Source of the DNA: Paraburkholderia aspalathi
GTDB lineage: Bacteria; Pseudomonadota; Gammaproteobacteria; Burkholderiales; Burkholderiaceae
NCBI RefSeq assembly: GCF_900116445.1
Contig: NZ_FPBH01000020.1
Span: 1 to 64,000, forward strand
DNA: 64,000 nucleotides
Direction of reading: 5' to 3'
The position numbers were made by a program, and so were the translations under genes. Position 1 is the stretch's first letter; each line of letters opens with the position of its first letter. The notes below the pieces were generated by a model. The model saw nothing but the letters and a program-made list of their open reading frames with translations. It made no database searches and was not told where the DNA came from. Of the stretch, positions 50,255-60,864 are shown in pieces.

Positions 50255-52318
50255 ATGTCCATCCGCTACCCCTTATTGAATCGCGAGCTGGGCATTCTGG
50301 GTTTCAACGAGCGTGTGTTGGCACAAGCTGCCGACCCTGCCGTCCCTTTGCTCGAACGCCTGCGTTTCATCTGCATCACCAGTAGCAACCTCGACGAATT
50401 CTTCGAAGTCCGCATGGCCGGACTGCAGGAACAGATGCGCGACAACCCGGGCGCGCTGTCGCCGGACGGCATGTCGCTACAGCACGTGTACGACCTCGTG
50501 GTCGAGCGCGCGCAGAGGCTCGTGCATCGCCAGTACACCATGCTGCACGACACGGTGCTCACCGCGCTCGAAGCAGAAGGCATCTACTTTCACGGCACTG
50601 AAGCGTGGAACGAAGCGCAGACCGAATGGGCGCGCAATTACTTCTTCGACGAACTGCTGCCGGTGCTCACGCCGATCGGCCTCGATCCGGCTCACCCGTT
50701 TCCGCGCGTGCTCAACAAGAGCCTGAACTTCGTCGTCGAACTCGAAGGCAAGGATGCGTTCGGCCGCCAGGCGATGATGGGCATCGTGCAAGCGCCGCGC
50801 GCCTTGCCGCGGCTCGTGCGCATGCCGCAGGAACTGTCAGGCTATCCGCATGGTTTCGTGCTGCTGAGCTCGTTGCTGCAGCGCTTTGTCGGCGAGCTTT
50901 TCCCGAACCTGGTGGTGCGCACCTGCAACCAGTTTCGCATCACACGCAATAGCGAACTGTTCGTCGACGAAGACGAAATCACCAATCTGCGTGTCGCGCT
51001 GCAGGGCGAACTGCCGGCGCGCCATCTGGGCAACGCGGTGCGGCTCGAAGTGTCGGCGGAGACGCCCACGCATGTCGTGCGGCGCCTGCTCGACGAAAGC
51101 GGCCTCACCACCAAGGATTGCTATTTCGCCGACGGCCCCGTCAATCTCGTGCGGCTGATGCAATTGCCGGAGATGGTGGACCGGCCCGACCTGAAATTCG
51201 TGCCGCATATTCCAGCGATCCCGCCGCAGATCGCCAACAGCACCAGCATGTTCGACGTGATCGATCAGGGCGACGTGCTGCTGCATCATCCTTATGAGAG
51301 CTTTCAACCGGTGCTCGAGCTGCTGCTGCAGGCAGCTAAAGACCCGAACGTGATGGCCATCAAGCAGACCATCTATCGCACCGGCACCGACTCGCCGCTG
51401 ATGGATGCGCTGATGCAAGCGGCGCGCAACGGCAAGGAAGTGACGGTGGTGGTCGAACTGCTCGCGCGCTTCGACGAAGAAACCAACATCAACTGGGCGT
51501 CGCAGCTCGAAGCGGTGGGCGCGCACGTCGTGTACGGCGTGGTGGGCCACAAGTGCCACGCGAAGATGATGCTGATCGTGCGGCGTGTGTCGTCGGGCGG
51601 CAAGACCACGCTCAAGCGTTACGTGCACCTGGGCACCGGCAATTATCACCCGCGCACCGCACGTCTTTACACTGACTTCGCGCTGATGACCGCGGATCAG
51701 AAGATCTGCGAAGACGTGCACCACGTGTTTCAGCAACTAACCGGTATCGGTGGTGAACTGTCGCTGCACGAGTTGTGGCAGTCGCCGTTCACGCTGCATC
51801 CGAAACTGGTCGAAGCGATTCGCGCGGAAGCCGAGCATGCGCGCGCCGGCAAGAAAGCGCGCATCGTCGCGAAGATGAACGCGCTGCTCGAACCGACCGT
51901 GATTGCCGAGCTGTACGAAGCGTCACAGGCGGGCGTGAAGATCGATCTGATCGTACGTGGCGTGTGTTCGTTGCAACCGGGTGTGCCGGGTTTGTCGGAG
52001 AACATCACGGTGCGCTCGATCGTCGGGCGTTTCCTCGAGCATCACCGCATCTTCTACTTCTACGACGGCGGCAAGGAACAGGTGTATCTGTCGAGCGCCG
52101 ACTGGATGGACCGTAACTTCTTCCGCCGTGTGGAAGTGGCGTTTCCGGTCAACAACCGTCGCTTGAAGCGGCGTGTGATTGCTGAAGGGCTGTCGGCCTT
52201 TCTCGGCGACAACCAATCCGCGTGGCTGATGCAAAGCGACGGCCACTATCGCCGCCGCCGGCCGGGAAAATCCTCGCGCAATGCGCAGATGAGTCTGCTG
52301 GGGAAATTCTGTTCGTGA
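50255..52318 (+). CDS. ppk: Polyphosphate kinase 1
   Basis: This enzyme builds polyphosphate from ATP. It has 687 residues from the ATG at 50255 (MSIRYPLLNRELGILGFNER); a GTG at 50198 would add 19 residues but runs into the Pho-box repeats. PPK1 landmarks are ICITSSNLDEFFEVRMAGL, GHKCHAKMMLIVRR with one phospholipase-D-like histidine, and HLGTGNYHPRTARLYTDF with the other, at the position of the autophosphorylated residue. It faces phoR tail to tail with a shared terminator. Pho-box-like repeats lie upstream. Confidence 0.96.
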   Translation: MSIRYPLLNRELGILGFNERVLAQAADPAVPLLERLRFICITSSNLDEFFEVRMAGLQEQMRDNPGALSPDGMSLQHVYDLVVERAQRLVHRQYTMLHDTVLTALEAEGIYFHGTEAWNEAQTEWARNYFFDELLPVLTPIGLDPAHPFPRVLNKSLNFVVELEGKDAFGRQAMMGIVQAPRALPRLVRMPQELSGYPHGFVLLSSLLQRFVGELFPNLVVRTCNQFRITRNSELFVDEDEITNLRVALQGELPARHLGNAVRLEVSAETPTHVVRRLLDESGLTTKDCYFADGPVNLVRLMQLPEMVDRPDLKFVPHIPAIPPQIANSTSMFDVIDQGDVLLHHPYESFQPVLELLLQAAKDPNVMAIKQTIYRTGTDSPLMDALMQAARNGKEVTVVVELLARFDEETNINWASQLEAVGAHVVYGVVGHKCHAKMMLIVRRVSSGGKTTLKRYVHLGTGNYHPRTARLYTDFALMTADQKICEDVHHVFQQLTGIGGELSLHELWQSPFTLHPKLVEAIRAEAEHARAGKKARIVAKMNALLEPTVIAELYEASQAGVKIDLIVRGVCSLQPGVPGLSENITVRSIVGRFLEHHRIFYFYDGGKEQVYLSSADWMDRNFFRRVEVAFPVNNRRLKRRVIAEGLSAFLGDNQSAWLMQSDGHYRRRRPGKSSRNAQMSLLGKFCS

Positions 52319-52373
52319 GTTCGTGATTGCCTGATTGCGTTCGCGCTCCGCTGAAGCAAGCGGCGCTGCGCAT

Positions 52374-52413
52374 AAAAAAGCCCGCCTTGTCTTGCTCCAG
52401 GCGGGCTTTTTTT
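52374..52413. terminator. Bidirectional terminator between ppk and phoR
   Basis: AGCCCGCCT at 52379-52387 pairs with AGGCGGGCT at 52399-52407, flanked by six A residues on the left and seven T residues on the right, so it serves both genes. Confidence 0.95.
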
Positions 52414-52426
52414 CAGACCAACGTTT

Positions 52427-53740
52427 TCAAACCGGCGCCGGTTGCCGACGCGCCGTGCGAAACACCGGGAAGCGCACGGTGAACGTGCTGCCACGTCCCT
52501 CTTCGCTCTTCACGTCGAGCTGCGCATCGTGCCGTTGCAGCACATGCTTGACGATGGCGAGACCCAGGCCCGTGCCGCCTGTATCGCGCGAGCGGCTACG
52601 GTCGACGCGATAGAAGCGCTCGGTCAGACGTGGAATGTCCGCGGCCGGAATTCCCAAGCCGCTATCCGTGACCGAAAAAACCGCACAACCGCCGTTGGCC
52701 TGCCAACTCACCTTGATCGCACCGCCGTCCGGCGTATAGCGGATCGCATTGGTCACGAGGTTGCCCAGCGCGCTGAGAATTTCCGTTTCGACGCCGGTGA
52801 CAGTGAGCCCTTCGTCGGCGTCGAACACGATCTTGTGATGGTCGCTCGACAGGCTTTGCGCGTCGTCCCGCAGATGCCGCAGCACCGCGCGCATGTCGAT
52901 CATCTGATCGCTCGGCGGCTTGTTGTCGCCTTCGAGCTTCGCGAGCACCAGCAAGTCGTTGACGATATGGCGCATGCGCGAGGCCTGCTGCTCCATCAGT
53001 TCGAGATAGCGCCCGCGCTCGGCTTCGCTTAACGGCAGCTCCCGCATCGTCTCGAGAAAACCCGACAACACGGTCAGCGGCGTCTTCAATTCATGCGACA
53101 CGTTCGCGACGAAGTCGCGCCGCATCGCGTCGGTACGCTCCAGCTCGGTGATGTCCTGCGACAGCACCAGCTTGCGATTCTCGCCATACGGAAACACCTG
53201 CACGGACAGCACGTTCTGGCGCTTCTCGCCCATGCCGCGCATGATCAGCATCTGCTCGTAGCGTTGCGAATTCAGATAGCGCACGAAATCGGGCTGACGC
53301 ACGAGATGCGTGATGTGCTGACGCAGATCGCGTTTCGCGTCGAGCCCGAAATGGAGTTCGGAGATCGCGTTGCACCACTCGATCTGATCGTGGTCGTCGA
53401 GCATCGCCACGCCGTTCGGCGACGCCTGGATCGCCTGGATGAAACGCGAATGCTGCTGCTCGACCTGACGCACCTGCGCATGCCAGCGCTTCGCGAGCTT
53501 ATGCAAACGGTAGTAGATTTCGCCCCAGATGCCGGGGGCGCTCGGCACTTCACCGTAGACTGGGGCGTCGAGCAGGCGCCACAAACGCTGCTTGTGGAAG
53601 GTGCTAAAGAAGCTCTGCGCGAGCAGCATGACGATCGCGAGGGCCAGCCCTGCCTTGACGTTCAGGAGTGCGCCGACCACCACGCACAGAACAGCCAGCA
53701 GCACGACCGACACGATGGAGCGCGCCCAGATGATGTTCAT
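52427..53740 (-). CDS. phoR: Phosphate regulon sensor histidine kinase PhoR
   Basis: This inner-membrane kinase is the sensor partner of PhoB. It has 437 residues. Two hydrophobic segments lie in the first 45 residues, a PAS domain spans about 95-200 (AIQASPNGVAMLDDHDQIEWCN), and the phosphoacceptor is H216 in VSHELKTPL. The ATP-binding domain has N, G1 (VTDSGLGIPAADIPRLTERF) and G2 (GGTGLGLAIVKHVL) boxes. It signals together with the Pst transporter and PhoU. It follows phoB by 36 bp on the same strand. Confidence 0.96.
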   Translation of the reverse strand: MNIIWARSIVSVVLLAVLCVVVGALLNVKAGLALAIVMLLAQSFFSTFHKQRLWRLLDAPVYGEVPSAPGIWGEIYYRLHKLAKRWHAQVRQVEQQHSRFIQAIQASPNGVAMLDDHDQIEWCNAISELHFGLDAKRDLRQHITHLVRQPDFVRYLNSQRYEQMLIMRGMGEKRQNVLSVQVFPYGENRKLVLSQDITELERTDAMRRDFVANVSHELKTPLTVLSGFLETMRELPLSEAERGRYLELMEQQASRMRHIVNDLLVLAKLEGDNKPPSDQMIDMRAVLRHLRDDAQSLSSDHHKIVFDADEGLTVTGVETEILSALGNLVTNAIRYTPDGGAIKVSWQANGGCAVFSVTDSGLGIPAADIPRLTERFYRVDRSRSRDTGGTGLGLAIVKHVLQRHDAQLDVKSEEGRGSTFTVRFPVFRTARRQPAPV

Positions 53741-53776
53741 GTTCTAGCGATCGAAGAGAAAAGTGCTACCGCAAAG

Positions 53777-54484
53777 TCACGCGCTCTTCGCGAGACGGTA
53801 GCCGCTGCCGCGTACCGTCTCAATCATAGCATCGCACCCGGCCGGCTTCAGTGCCGCGCGCAGACGCTTGATGTGCACATCCACCGTGCGCTCTTCAACG
53901 AACACGTGGTCGCCCCACACCTGATCGAGCAACTGCGTGCGGCTGTGCACGCGCTCCGGGTGCGTCATGAAGAAGTGCAGCAGACGGAATTCCGTCGGGC
54001 CGAGATCAAGCTTGATCTCGCTGCCTTCGGCGTGCGCGGCGACGCGGTGCGTTGCCGGATCGAGCTTCAGACCGTTGATCGCGACCAGGTCTTCGGTCAA
54101 CTGCGGCGCACGGCGGCGCAACACCGCCTTGATGCGCGCCATCAGTTCCTTCGGCGAAAACGGCTTGGTGACGTAGTCGTCGGCGCCGATTTCGAGGCCG
54201 AGCACCTTGTCCTGTTCATCGCCACGTGCGGTCAGCATGATGATCGGAATGTGCTTGGTGCGCTCGTTGTTGCGCAGATCGCGAGCGAACGCGATGCCCG
54301 ACTTGCCCGGCAACATCCAGTCGAGCAGCACGAGGTCGGGCAGTACGTCGCTGATCAGGTTCTGCGCCTGTTCCGCGTTGTACGCGCGAATCGGGCAGTG
54401 TCCGGCGTGTTGAAGATTGACCGAAATCAGTTCGGAAATGGCGGGCTCATCTTCAATGACGAGAATGCTGCTGGGCATCGGCAC
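53777..54484 (-). CDS. phoB: Phosphate regulon response regulator PhoB
   Basis: This is an OmpR-family regulator of 235 residues. The receiver domain has acidic residues in VIEDEP, phosphoacceptor D55 in LVLLDWMLPG, and the conserved Lys in YVTKPFSPKEL. The C-terminal winged helix (RVHSRTQLLDQVWGDHVFVEERTVDVHIKRLR) binds Pho boxes. It is the fifth-from-promoter regulatory part of the pst-pho operon, between phoU and phoR. Confidence 0.97.
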   Translation of the reverse strand: MPMPSSILVIEDEPAISELISVNLQHAGHCPIRAYNAEQAQNLISDVLPDLVLLDWMLPGKSGIAFARDLRNNERTKHIPIIMLTARGDEQDKVLGLEIGADDYVTKPFSPKELMARIKAVLRRRAPQLTEDLVAINGLKLDPATHRVAAHAEGSEIKLDLGPTEFRLLHFFMTHPERVHSRTQLLDQVWGDHVFVEERTVDVHIKRLRAALKPAGCDAMIETVRGSGYRLAKSA

Positions 54485-54503
54485 CTCTGGTCCTTATAAC
54501 TGA

Positions 54504-55208
54504 TTAACTGAGTGCTTCGCGTTCGAGCGCGTCGCGCGACTTGTGCCGCACGTCGGTGCCCTTGACGATGTAGATAATGAATTCAGCGATGTTTTTCGCG
54601 TGATCGCCGATCCGCTCGATCGCCTTGGCGATGAACAGAAAATCGAGGCCCACCGAAATCGAACGCGGATCTTCAGTCATGTACGAAATCAGCTTGCGAA
54701 CGAAAGCGCGGAATTCTTCGTCGATCGCCTTGTCGTCGCGCATGATCTGCGCGGCGGCGACCGTGTCCAGACGCGCAAAGGCGTCCAGCGCGCGGCGCAG
54801 GATCGACACTGCCATTTCGCCCGACAATTTGATCTCGGCGATATTGATGCTGCGCGAAGCGCCGTCTTCCATCAGCCGCTTGGTGCGCTTGGCGATTTTT
54901 TCGGCTTCGTCGCCGGCGCGCTCGAGATTCGTGATGGTCTTCGAAATCGCGATCAGGAGGCGCAAGTCGCGCGCGGCCGGTTGACGGCGCGCGATGATGT
55001 TGCTGCACTCTTCGTCGATCTCGACTTCCATCGTGTTCAGACGGTCTTCAGCGGCGATCACCTGCTCGCATACATCGAGGTCGAAGTTGTTGAGCGCGAT
55101 CATCGCGTTGACGATCTGCGACTCGACCAGGCCGCCCATTTCGAGCACCTTCGAGGAAACGAGGTTCAGGTCGGCGTCGAACTGGCTGGACAGATGTTTA
55201 TCGGACAT
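54504..55208 (-). CDS. phoU: Phosphate signalling protein PhoU
   Basis: This negative regulator of the Pho regulon links the Pst transporter to PhoR. It has 234 residues made of two related three-helix bundles, each with a metal-coordinating E/DxxxD-type segment (ALNNFDLDVCEQVIAAEDRL and RNDD-like KAIDEEFRAFVRKL). It lies 28 bp downstream of pstB and 19 bp upstream of phoB. Confidence 0.95.
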   Translation of the reverse strand: MSDKHLSSQFDADLNLVSSKVLEMGGLVESQIVNAMIALNNFDLDVCEQVIAAEDRLNTMEVEIDEECSNIIARRQPAARDLRLLIAISKTITNLERAGDEAEKIAKRTKRLMEDGASRSINIAEIKLSGEMAVSILRRALDAFARLDTVAAAQIMRDDKAIDEEFRAFVRKLISYMTEDPRSISVGLDFLFIAKAIERIGDHAKNIAEFIIYIVKGTDVRHKSRDALEREALS

Positions 55209-55236
55209 GTCGTACTCCGTTGTTTTGCGCGGCGGC

Positions 55237-56085
55237 TTAGCCGAAGCGGCCAGTGATGTAGTCCTCGGTTTCCTTGCGGACCGGCTTGATGAAGATCTTT
55301 TCGGTGTCGCCGAATTCGATCAGTTCACCGAGGTACATATAGGCAGTGTAGTCCGAACAGCGCGCGGCCTGTTGCATGTTGTGCGTCACGATTACAACCG
55401 TGTAATCGCTCTTCAACTCGGCGATCAGTTCTTCGATGCGGCCCGTGGAAATCGGGTCGAGCGCGGAACACGGCTCGTCGAGCAGCAGCACTTCAGGGCG
55501 GATCGCAATACCGCGCGCGATACACAGACGCTGTTGCTGGCCGCCGGACAAACCGTAGCCGCTCTGGCCCAGTTTATCCTTGACTTCGTTCCACAGTGCG
55601 GCTTTGGTCAGCGCCCATTCCACGCGGTCGTCCATTTCCGAGCGCGGCAGCGTTTCGAACATCTTCACGCCGAACGCGATGTTGTCGTAGATCGACATCG
55701 GGAACGGCGTCGGCTTCTGGAACACCATGCCGATCCGCGCGCGCAGCAGCGAAATATCGCGCTTGGAGGTCAGCAGGTTTTCGCCGTCCATCAGGATCTC
55801 GCCTTCGGCGCGTTGCTCCGGATACAGCGCGTACATCTTGTTGAGCGTGCGCAGCAAGGTCGACTTGCCGCAACCCGACGGGCCGATGAAGGCGGTGACC
55901 TTGCCTTCAGGAATCCGCAGATTGATGTTCTTCAGCGCGTGATACTTGCCGTAGAAGAAGTTCAGGTCGTTGATTTCGATCTTCGGACGCGACTGGGCTT
56001 GCGCCTGGCCGCTTTGGGCGGGATCGAAACCGGCCGGCGCCGTGGGACGCGTGCCCGGATTGAGTTGAGTTTCTGCCATATTCAT
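55237..56085 (-). CDS. pstB: Phosphate ABC transporter ATP-binding protein PstB
   Basis: This ATPase drives high-affinity phosphate import. It has 282 residues; Walker A GPSGCGKS at about 68-75, signature LSGGQQQRLCIARG, Walker B VLLLDEPCSALDP. The N-terminal 33 residues are a Pro/Gln/Ala-rich extension before the standard domain. ATG at 56085 or the in-frame ATG two codons later may be used. It lies 17 bp after pstA. Confidence 0.97.
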   Translation of the reverse strand: MNMAETQLNPGTRPTAPAGFDPAQSGQAQAQSRPKIEINDLNFFYGKYHALKNINLRIPEGKVTAFIGPSGCGKSTLLRTLNKMYALYPEQRAEGEILMDGENLLTSKRDISLLRARIGMVFQKPTPFPMSIYDNIAFGVKMFETLPRSEMDDRVEWALTKAALWNEVKDKLGQSGYGLSGGQQQRLCIARGIAIRPEVLLLDEPCSALDPISTGRIEELIAELKSDYTVVIVTHNMQQAARCSDYTAYMYLGELIEFGDTEKIFIKPVRKETEDYITGRFG

Positions 56086-56102
56086 CGGATTACACTCCGC
56101 CC

Positions 56103-56999
56103 TTACTTATTCGAAAAGATCGTGCGCGCGAGGATGTTCAATCCCAGCACCGCGAGCGTGATCAGGAAGACGCCGGCCCATGCGAGCGATTGCCACTGCG
56201 CAAACGGGCTCATCGCGAACTTGTAGATCGTGACCGGCAGGTTCGCAACCGGCTGGTCCATGTTCCAGGAGAAGAACTGGTTCGACAACGCGGTGAAGAG
56301 CAGCGGCGCCGTTTCACCGGCAATGCGCGCGACGCCGAGCAGCACGCCGGTGATAATGCCCGCGATCGAAGCTTTCAGCGTGATCGACATCACCATCTTC
56401 CACTTCGGCGTGCCGAGTGCGAAAGCGGCTTCACGCAGCGCATTCGGCACCAGCTTCAGCATGTTCTCGGTGGTGCGGATCACGATCGGAATCTGCAGCA
56501 ACGCGAGCGCGAATACGCCGGCCCAGCCGCTGAAGTGGCCCATCTTCGCCACGACGAGCGCGTAGACGAACAGACCGACGACGATCGACGGCGCCGACAG
56601 CAGGATGTCGTTGATAAAACGTGTGAGACTGGCGAGCCAGCCCTTCTGACCATACTCGGCCAGATAGACGCCCGCCAGAATACCGATCGGCGTGCCGACG
56701 AAAGTTGCGAGCGCAACCAGCATCACGCTGCCGACGATCGCGTTGGCGAGGCCACCGCCATCGGTATTCGGCGGCGGCGTCGACTGCGTGAACAATTCGA
56801 CCGACAGCCCGCCGATGCCAAGGCGCAGCGTCGTATAAAGAATCCACACAAGCCACAGCAGACCGAACGCCATAGCCGCGAGCGACATGGTCAGCGCAAC
56901 GGCATTCTTCGCGCGGCGGCGACCTTGCAGGCGCACGCGCATTGCTTCGAGCGCGACGGCGTCGTTCGAACCCGGCATATTCAAAGTGGGCTGGCTCAT
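56103..56999 (-). CDS. pstA: Phosphate ABC transporter permease PstA
   Basis: This inner-membrane permease of the phosphate importer has 298 residues with six predicted helices. GIGGLSVELFTQSTPPP and GIPIGILAGVYLAEYG-type segments are typical of PstA, as is the coupling helix with ALGTPKWKMVMSITLKAS. Its ATG overlaps the pstC stop (ATGA), so the two permeases are coupled. Confidence 0.97.
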   Translation of the reverse strand: MSQPTLNMPGSNDAVALEAMRVRLQGRRRAKNAVALTMSLAAMAFGLLWLVWILYTTLRLGIGGLSVELFTQSTPPPNTDGGGLANAIVGSVMLVALATFVGTPIGILAGVYLAEYGQKGWLASLTRFINDILLSAPSIVVGLFVYALVVAKMGHFSGWAGVFALALLQIPIVIRTTENMLKLVPNALREAAFALGTPKWKMVMSITLKASIAGIITGVLLGVARIAGETAPLLFTALSNQFFSWNMDQPVANLPVTIYKFAMSPFAQWQSLAWAGVFLITLAVLGLNILARTIFSNK

Positions 57000-57997
57000 T
57001 TCGCGCCCTCCCCTTTTTCGAGGCGAAGCAGCATGACCTTCGAGATCGCCAACACGATGAAAGTAATCACAAAGAGGATCAACCCGAGTTCCATCAGCGC
57101 CGACGTATGCAGGCCCGGATCCGCTTCCGCGAATTCGTTGGCGAGCGCCGAGGTAATACTGTTGCCCGGCGAAAACAGCGAGACGTTATCGAGCAGATTG
57201 GTGTTGCCGATCACGAACGTGACTGCCATGGTCTCGCCGAGCGCGCGGCCGAGGCCGAGCATCACGCCGCCGATCACGCCGCTCTTGGTGAAGGGCAGCA
57301 CGATCTTCCACATCACTTCCCACGTCGTGCAGCCGATGCCGTAGGCCGATTCCTTCAACAGGACCGGCGTGACTTCGAACACGTCGCGCATCACTGAAGC
57401 GATGTACGGAATGATCATGATGGCGAGGATGACCCCGGCGCACAGGATGCCGATGCCGATCGGCGCCCCCTGAAACAACGCGCCGACGATAGGAATACCG
57501 CCGAGGAGCGTGCCAAGCGGCTTTTCGAACCAGGTCGCGAAGATCGGCGCGAACACCAGCAGACCCCACATGCCGTAGACGATCGACGGAATCGCGGCAA
57601 GCAGTTCGATGGCGACGCCGAGCGGACGGCGCAGCCAGGCGGGAGCGAGTTCGGTCAGGAAAAGCGCAATGCCGAAGCTGACGGGCACCGCGATGATGAG
57701 TGCAATGAGCGAGGTCGCGATCGTGCCGTAAATAGGCACCAATGCGCCGAATTGCTTGCTTGGTGGATCCCAGTCGGCGGTCCATAGGAACGCGAGGCCG
57801 AACTGCTTGATCGACGGCAGCGAAGCGACGATCAGCGAAACGATGATGCCGCCGAGCAGCAACAAGGTGATGATGGCGGAGAGACGGGCAAGGCCGCCGA
57901 AGATGACGTCGCCGGCGCGGCTGGGCGCTTTCTGCTGCGACGTGCTGCCGGGCGGTGTCGACTTCGCCGCGCCAGACGCTAATTGGATATCGGACAT
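56996..57997 (-). CDS. pstC: Phosphate ABC transporter permease PstC
   Basis: This is the other permease, 333 residues from the ATG at 57997; the longer frame upstream is not supported. It has six predicted helices, FLTELAPAWLRRPLGVAIEL, IPSIVYGMWGLLVFAP and the coupling segment ESAYGIGCTTWEVMWKIVLP. A stable hairpin separates it from pstS. Confidence 0.96.
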   Translation of the reverse strand: MSDIQLASGAAKSTPPGSTSQQKAPSRAGDVIFGGLARLSAIITLLLLGGIIVSLIVASLPSIKQFGLAFLWTADWDPPSKQFGALVPIYGTIATSLIALIIAVPVSFGIALFLTELAPAWLRRPLGVAIELLAAIPSIVYGMWGLLVFAPIFATWFEKPLGTLLGGIPIVGALFQGAPIGIGILCAGVILAIMIIPYIASVMRDVFEVTPVLLKESAYGIGCTTWEVMWKIVLPFTKSGVIGGVMLGLGRALGETMAVTFVIGNTNLLDNVSLFSPGNSITSALANEFAEADPGLHTSALMELGLILFVITFIVLAISKVMLLRLEKGEGAK

Positions 57998-58078
57998 GAG
58001 AGCCTGATGGACCTGTTTCCAGTTGCCGTACGACACTTGTCGCGCGGCGGACAATGCTGGCTGATGCCGGGGTAACGC

Positions 58079-58110
58079 CATTGGCCGTCCTCGAATGAGG
58101 ACGGCCAATG
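58079..58110 (-). promoter_or_regulatory. Intercistronic hairpin between pstS and pstC
   Basis: CATTGGCCGTCCTC and GAGGACGGCCAATG form a perfect 14-bp stem with a GAAT loop. No U tail follows, so it more likely stabilises or partly attenuates, favouring pstS expression over the distal genes. Confidence 0.8.
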
Positions 58111-58138
58111 TATTGCTGCTTACTGCATGCTACGTAAC

Positions 58139-59170
58139 TTAGTCAGCGATCGGCTTGCCCGCAGCGTCCTTCACCTTCGACTTCCACTGCGTGCGGATTT
58201 CCGACACAACCGAATCCGGCAGCGAAATGTAGTCCAGATCGTTCGCAGCTTGCGAGCCATTCTTGAACGCCCAGTCGAAGAACTTCAGCGTTTCGGTGCC
58301 TTGTGCCGGCTTGTCCTGCGCCGTGTGCAGCAGCACGAAGGTTGCGCCGACGATCGGCCATGCGTTCTTGCCCGGCTCGTTCGTCAGGATCTGGTAGAAC
58401 GACTTCGACCAGTCCGCGCCCGCTGCCGCTGCCTTGAACGTTTCCGTCTTCGGCTCGACCACCGTACCCGACGAATTCTTCAGGCCAACATACGTCATCT
58501 TGTTCTGCTTCGCGTACGCCCATTCGACGTAGCCGATTGCGCCCGGCAGACGTTGCACGAAAGCTGCGACGCCGTCGTTGCCCTTGCCGCCCGTACCCGT
58601 CGGCCAGTTGACCGTCGAACCTTCACCCACCTTCGACTTCCAGTCAGCGTTGACCTTCGACAGATAGTTCGTCCAGATGAAGCTGGTGCCCGAACCGTCG
58701 GCGCGGCGAACCACGGCGATGTCGGTATCCGGCAGCTTAGCCTTCGGGTTCAGTGCAACGATCGCCGGATCGTTCCACTTCTTGATCTTGCCCAGGTAGA
58801 TGTCGCCGAGCACTTCGCCCGACAGCGTCAGTTCACCCGGCGTCACGCCCGGCACATTAACAACCGGCACTACGCCGCCGACAACCGTCGGAAACTGGAA
58901 CAGGCCTTCCTTCGCGAGCTCTTCGTCCTTCAGCGGAGCGTCCGAACCAGCGAAGTCAACAGTCTTCGCGACGATCTGCTTCACGCCACCCGACGAGCCG
59001 ATACCTTGATAGTTGACCTTGCCGCCACCCGACTTCTGGTAGGCATCGGCCCACTTCGTGTAGATCGGTGCTGCGAAGGTGCTGCCCGCGCCGGTGATGT
59101 CTGCGGCTTGCGCTGCGATCGCGAAAAGCGCGCCAGCGACGCCAGCGAACACGGTTTGCATCAATTTCAT
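58139..59170 (-). CDS. pstS: Phosphate-binding periplasmic protein PstS
   Basis: This is the periplasmic receptor that delivers phosphate to PstCA. It has 343 residues from the ATG at 59170, preceded by GGAGG 7 bases upstream. The signal peptide is VFAGVAGALFAIAAQA. DITGAGSTFAAPIYTKW, GSSGGVKQI, DFAGSDAPL and RADGSGTSFIWTNYL contain the phosphate ligands. It is first in the pst-pho operon, with strong Pho boxes upstream. Confidence 0.97.
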   Translation of the reverse strand: MKLMQTVFAGVAGALFAIAAQAADITGAGSTFAAPIYTKWADAYQKSGGGKVNYQGIGSSGGVKQIVAKTVDFAGSDAPLKDEELAKEGLFQFPTVVGGVVPVVNVPGVTPGELTLSGEVLGDIYLGKIKKWNDPAIVALNPKAKLPDTDIAVVRRADGSGTSFIWTNYLSKVNADWKSKVGEGSTVNWPTGTGGKGNDGVAAFVQRLPGAIGYVEWAYAKQNKMTYVGLKNSSGTVVEPKTETFKAAAAGADWSKSFYQILTNEPGKNAWPIVGATFVLLHTAQDKPAQGTETLKFFDWAFKNGSQAANDLDYISLPDSVVSEIRTQWKSKVKDAAGKPIAD

Positions 59171-59477
59171 GAGACCTCCAAGGGTGTGAGCGGTGTGAGC
59201 GAATAACACGAACACCGCGAAGCTTAGGGTCTCTTTGTGACAGTAACGTGACTAACCGTGAAACGGATGTGACAGTGAGATTACTAAGGTGAAAGGCGTC
59301 AGCGCGGACAAATCGCCGCTTTGGCGGCGTTGCGGGCGCCGTTCTACAGATTAGGCGAAAAAAATGGGACGCGAACGTTTGCGTGTGTTTGGAGGCGCTG
59401 CGGAGATGTACAGCGGAGGGGTGCGGCAGCGGGGACGCGCTCATGGCCGTCCCTCGCCGCCGTGGGCCAGGCGCGGT
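59171..59477. other. Promoter region of the pst-pho operon
   Basis: The 307 bp between glmM and pstS hold the Pho boxes at 59237-59275. I see no gene here. No strong T-tailed hairpin after glmM is evident, so readthrough into pst is possible. Confidence 0.6.
59237..59275 (-). promoter_or_regulatory. Tandem Pho boxes before pstS
   Basis: Read on the minus strand: CTGTCAC, GTTTCAC, TAGTCAC and CTGTCAC, with spacings of 11, 10 and 11 bp. Two of the four heptamers are near-perfect matches to the PhoB half-site. Confidence 0.85.
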
Positions 59478-60836
<1,359 letters not shown>

Positions 60837-60864
60837 GTTTTATGTTCCTCCTTGGCTTGTGGGT

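Noticed and set aside
58070..58077. GGGGTAAC near the pstS-pstC hairpin considered as another integrase site
   Set aside because: Single copy, outside the island and without the 11-bp partner; expected by chance in GC-rich DNA.
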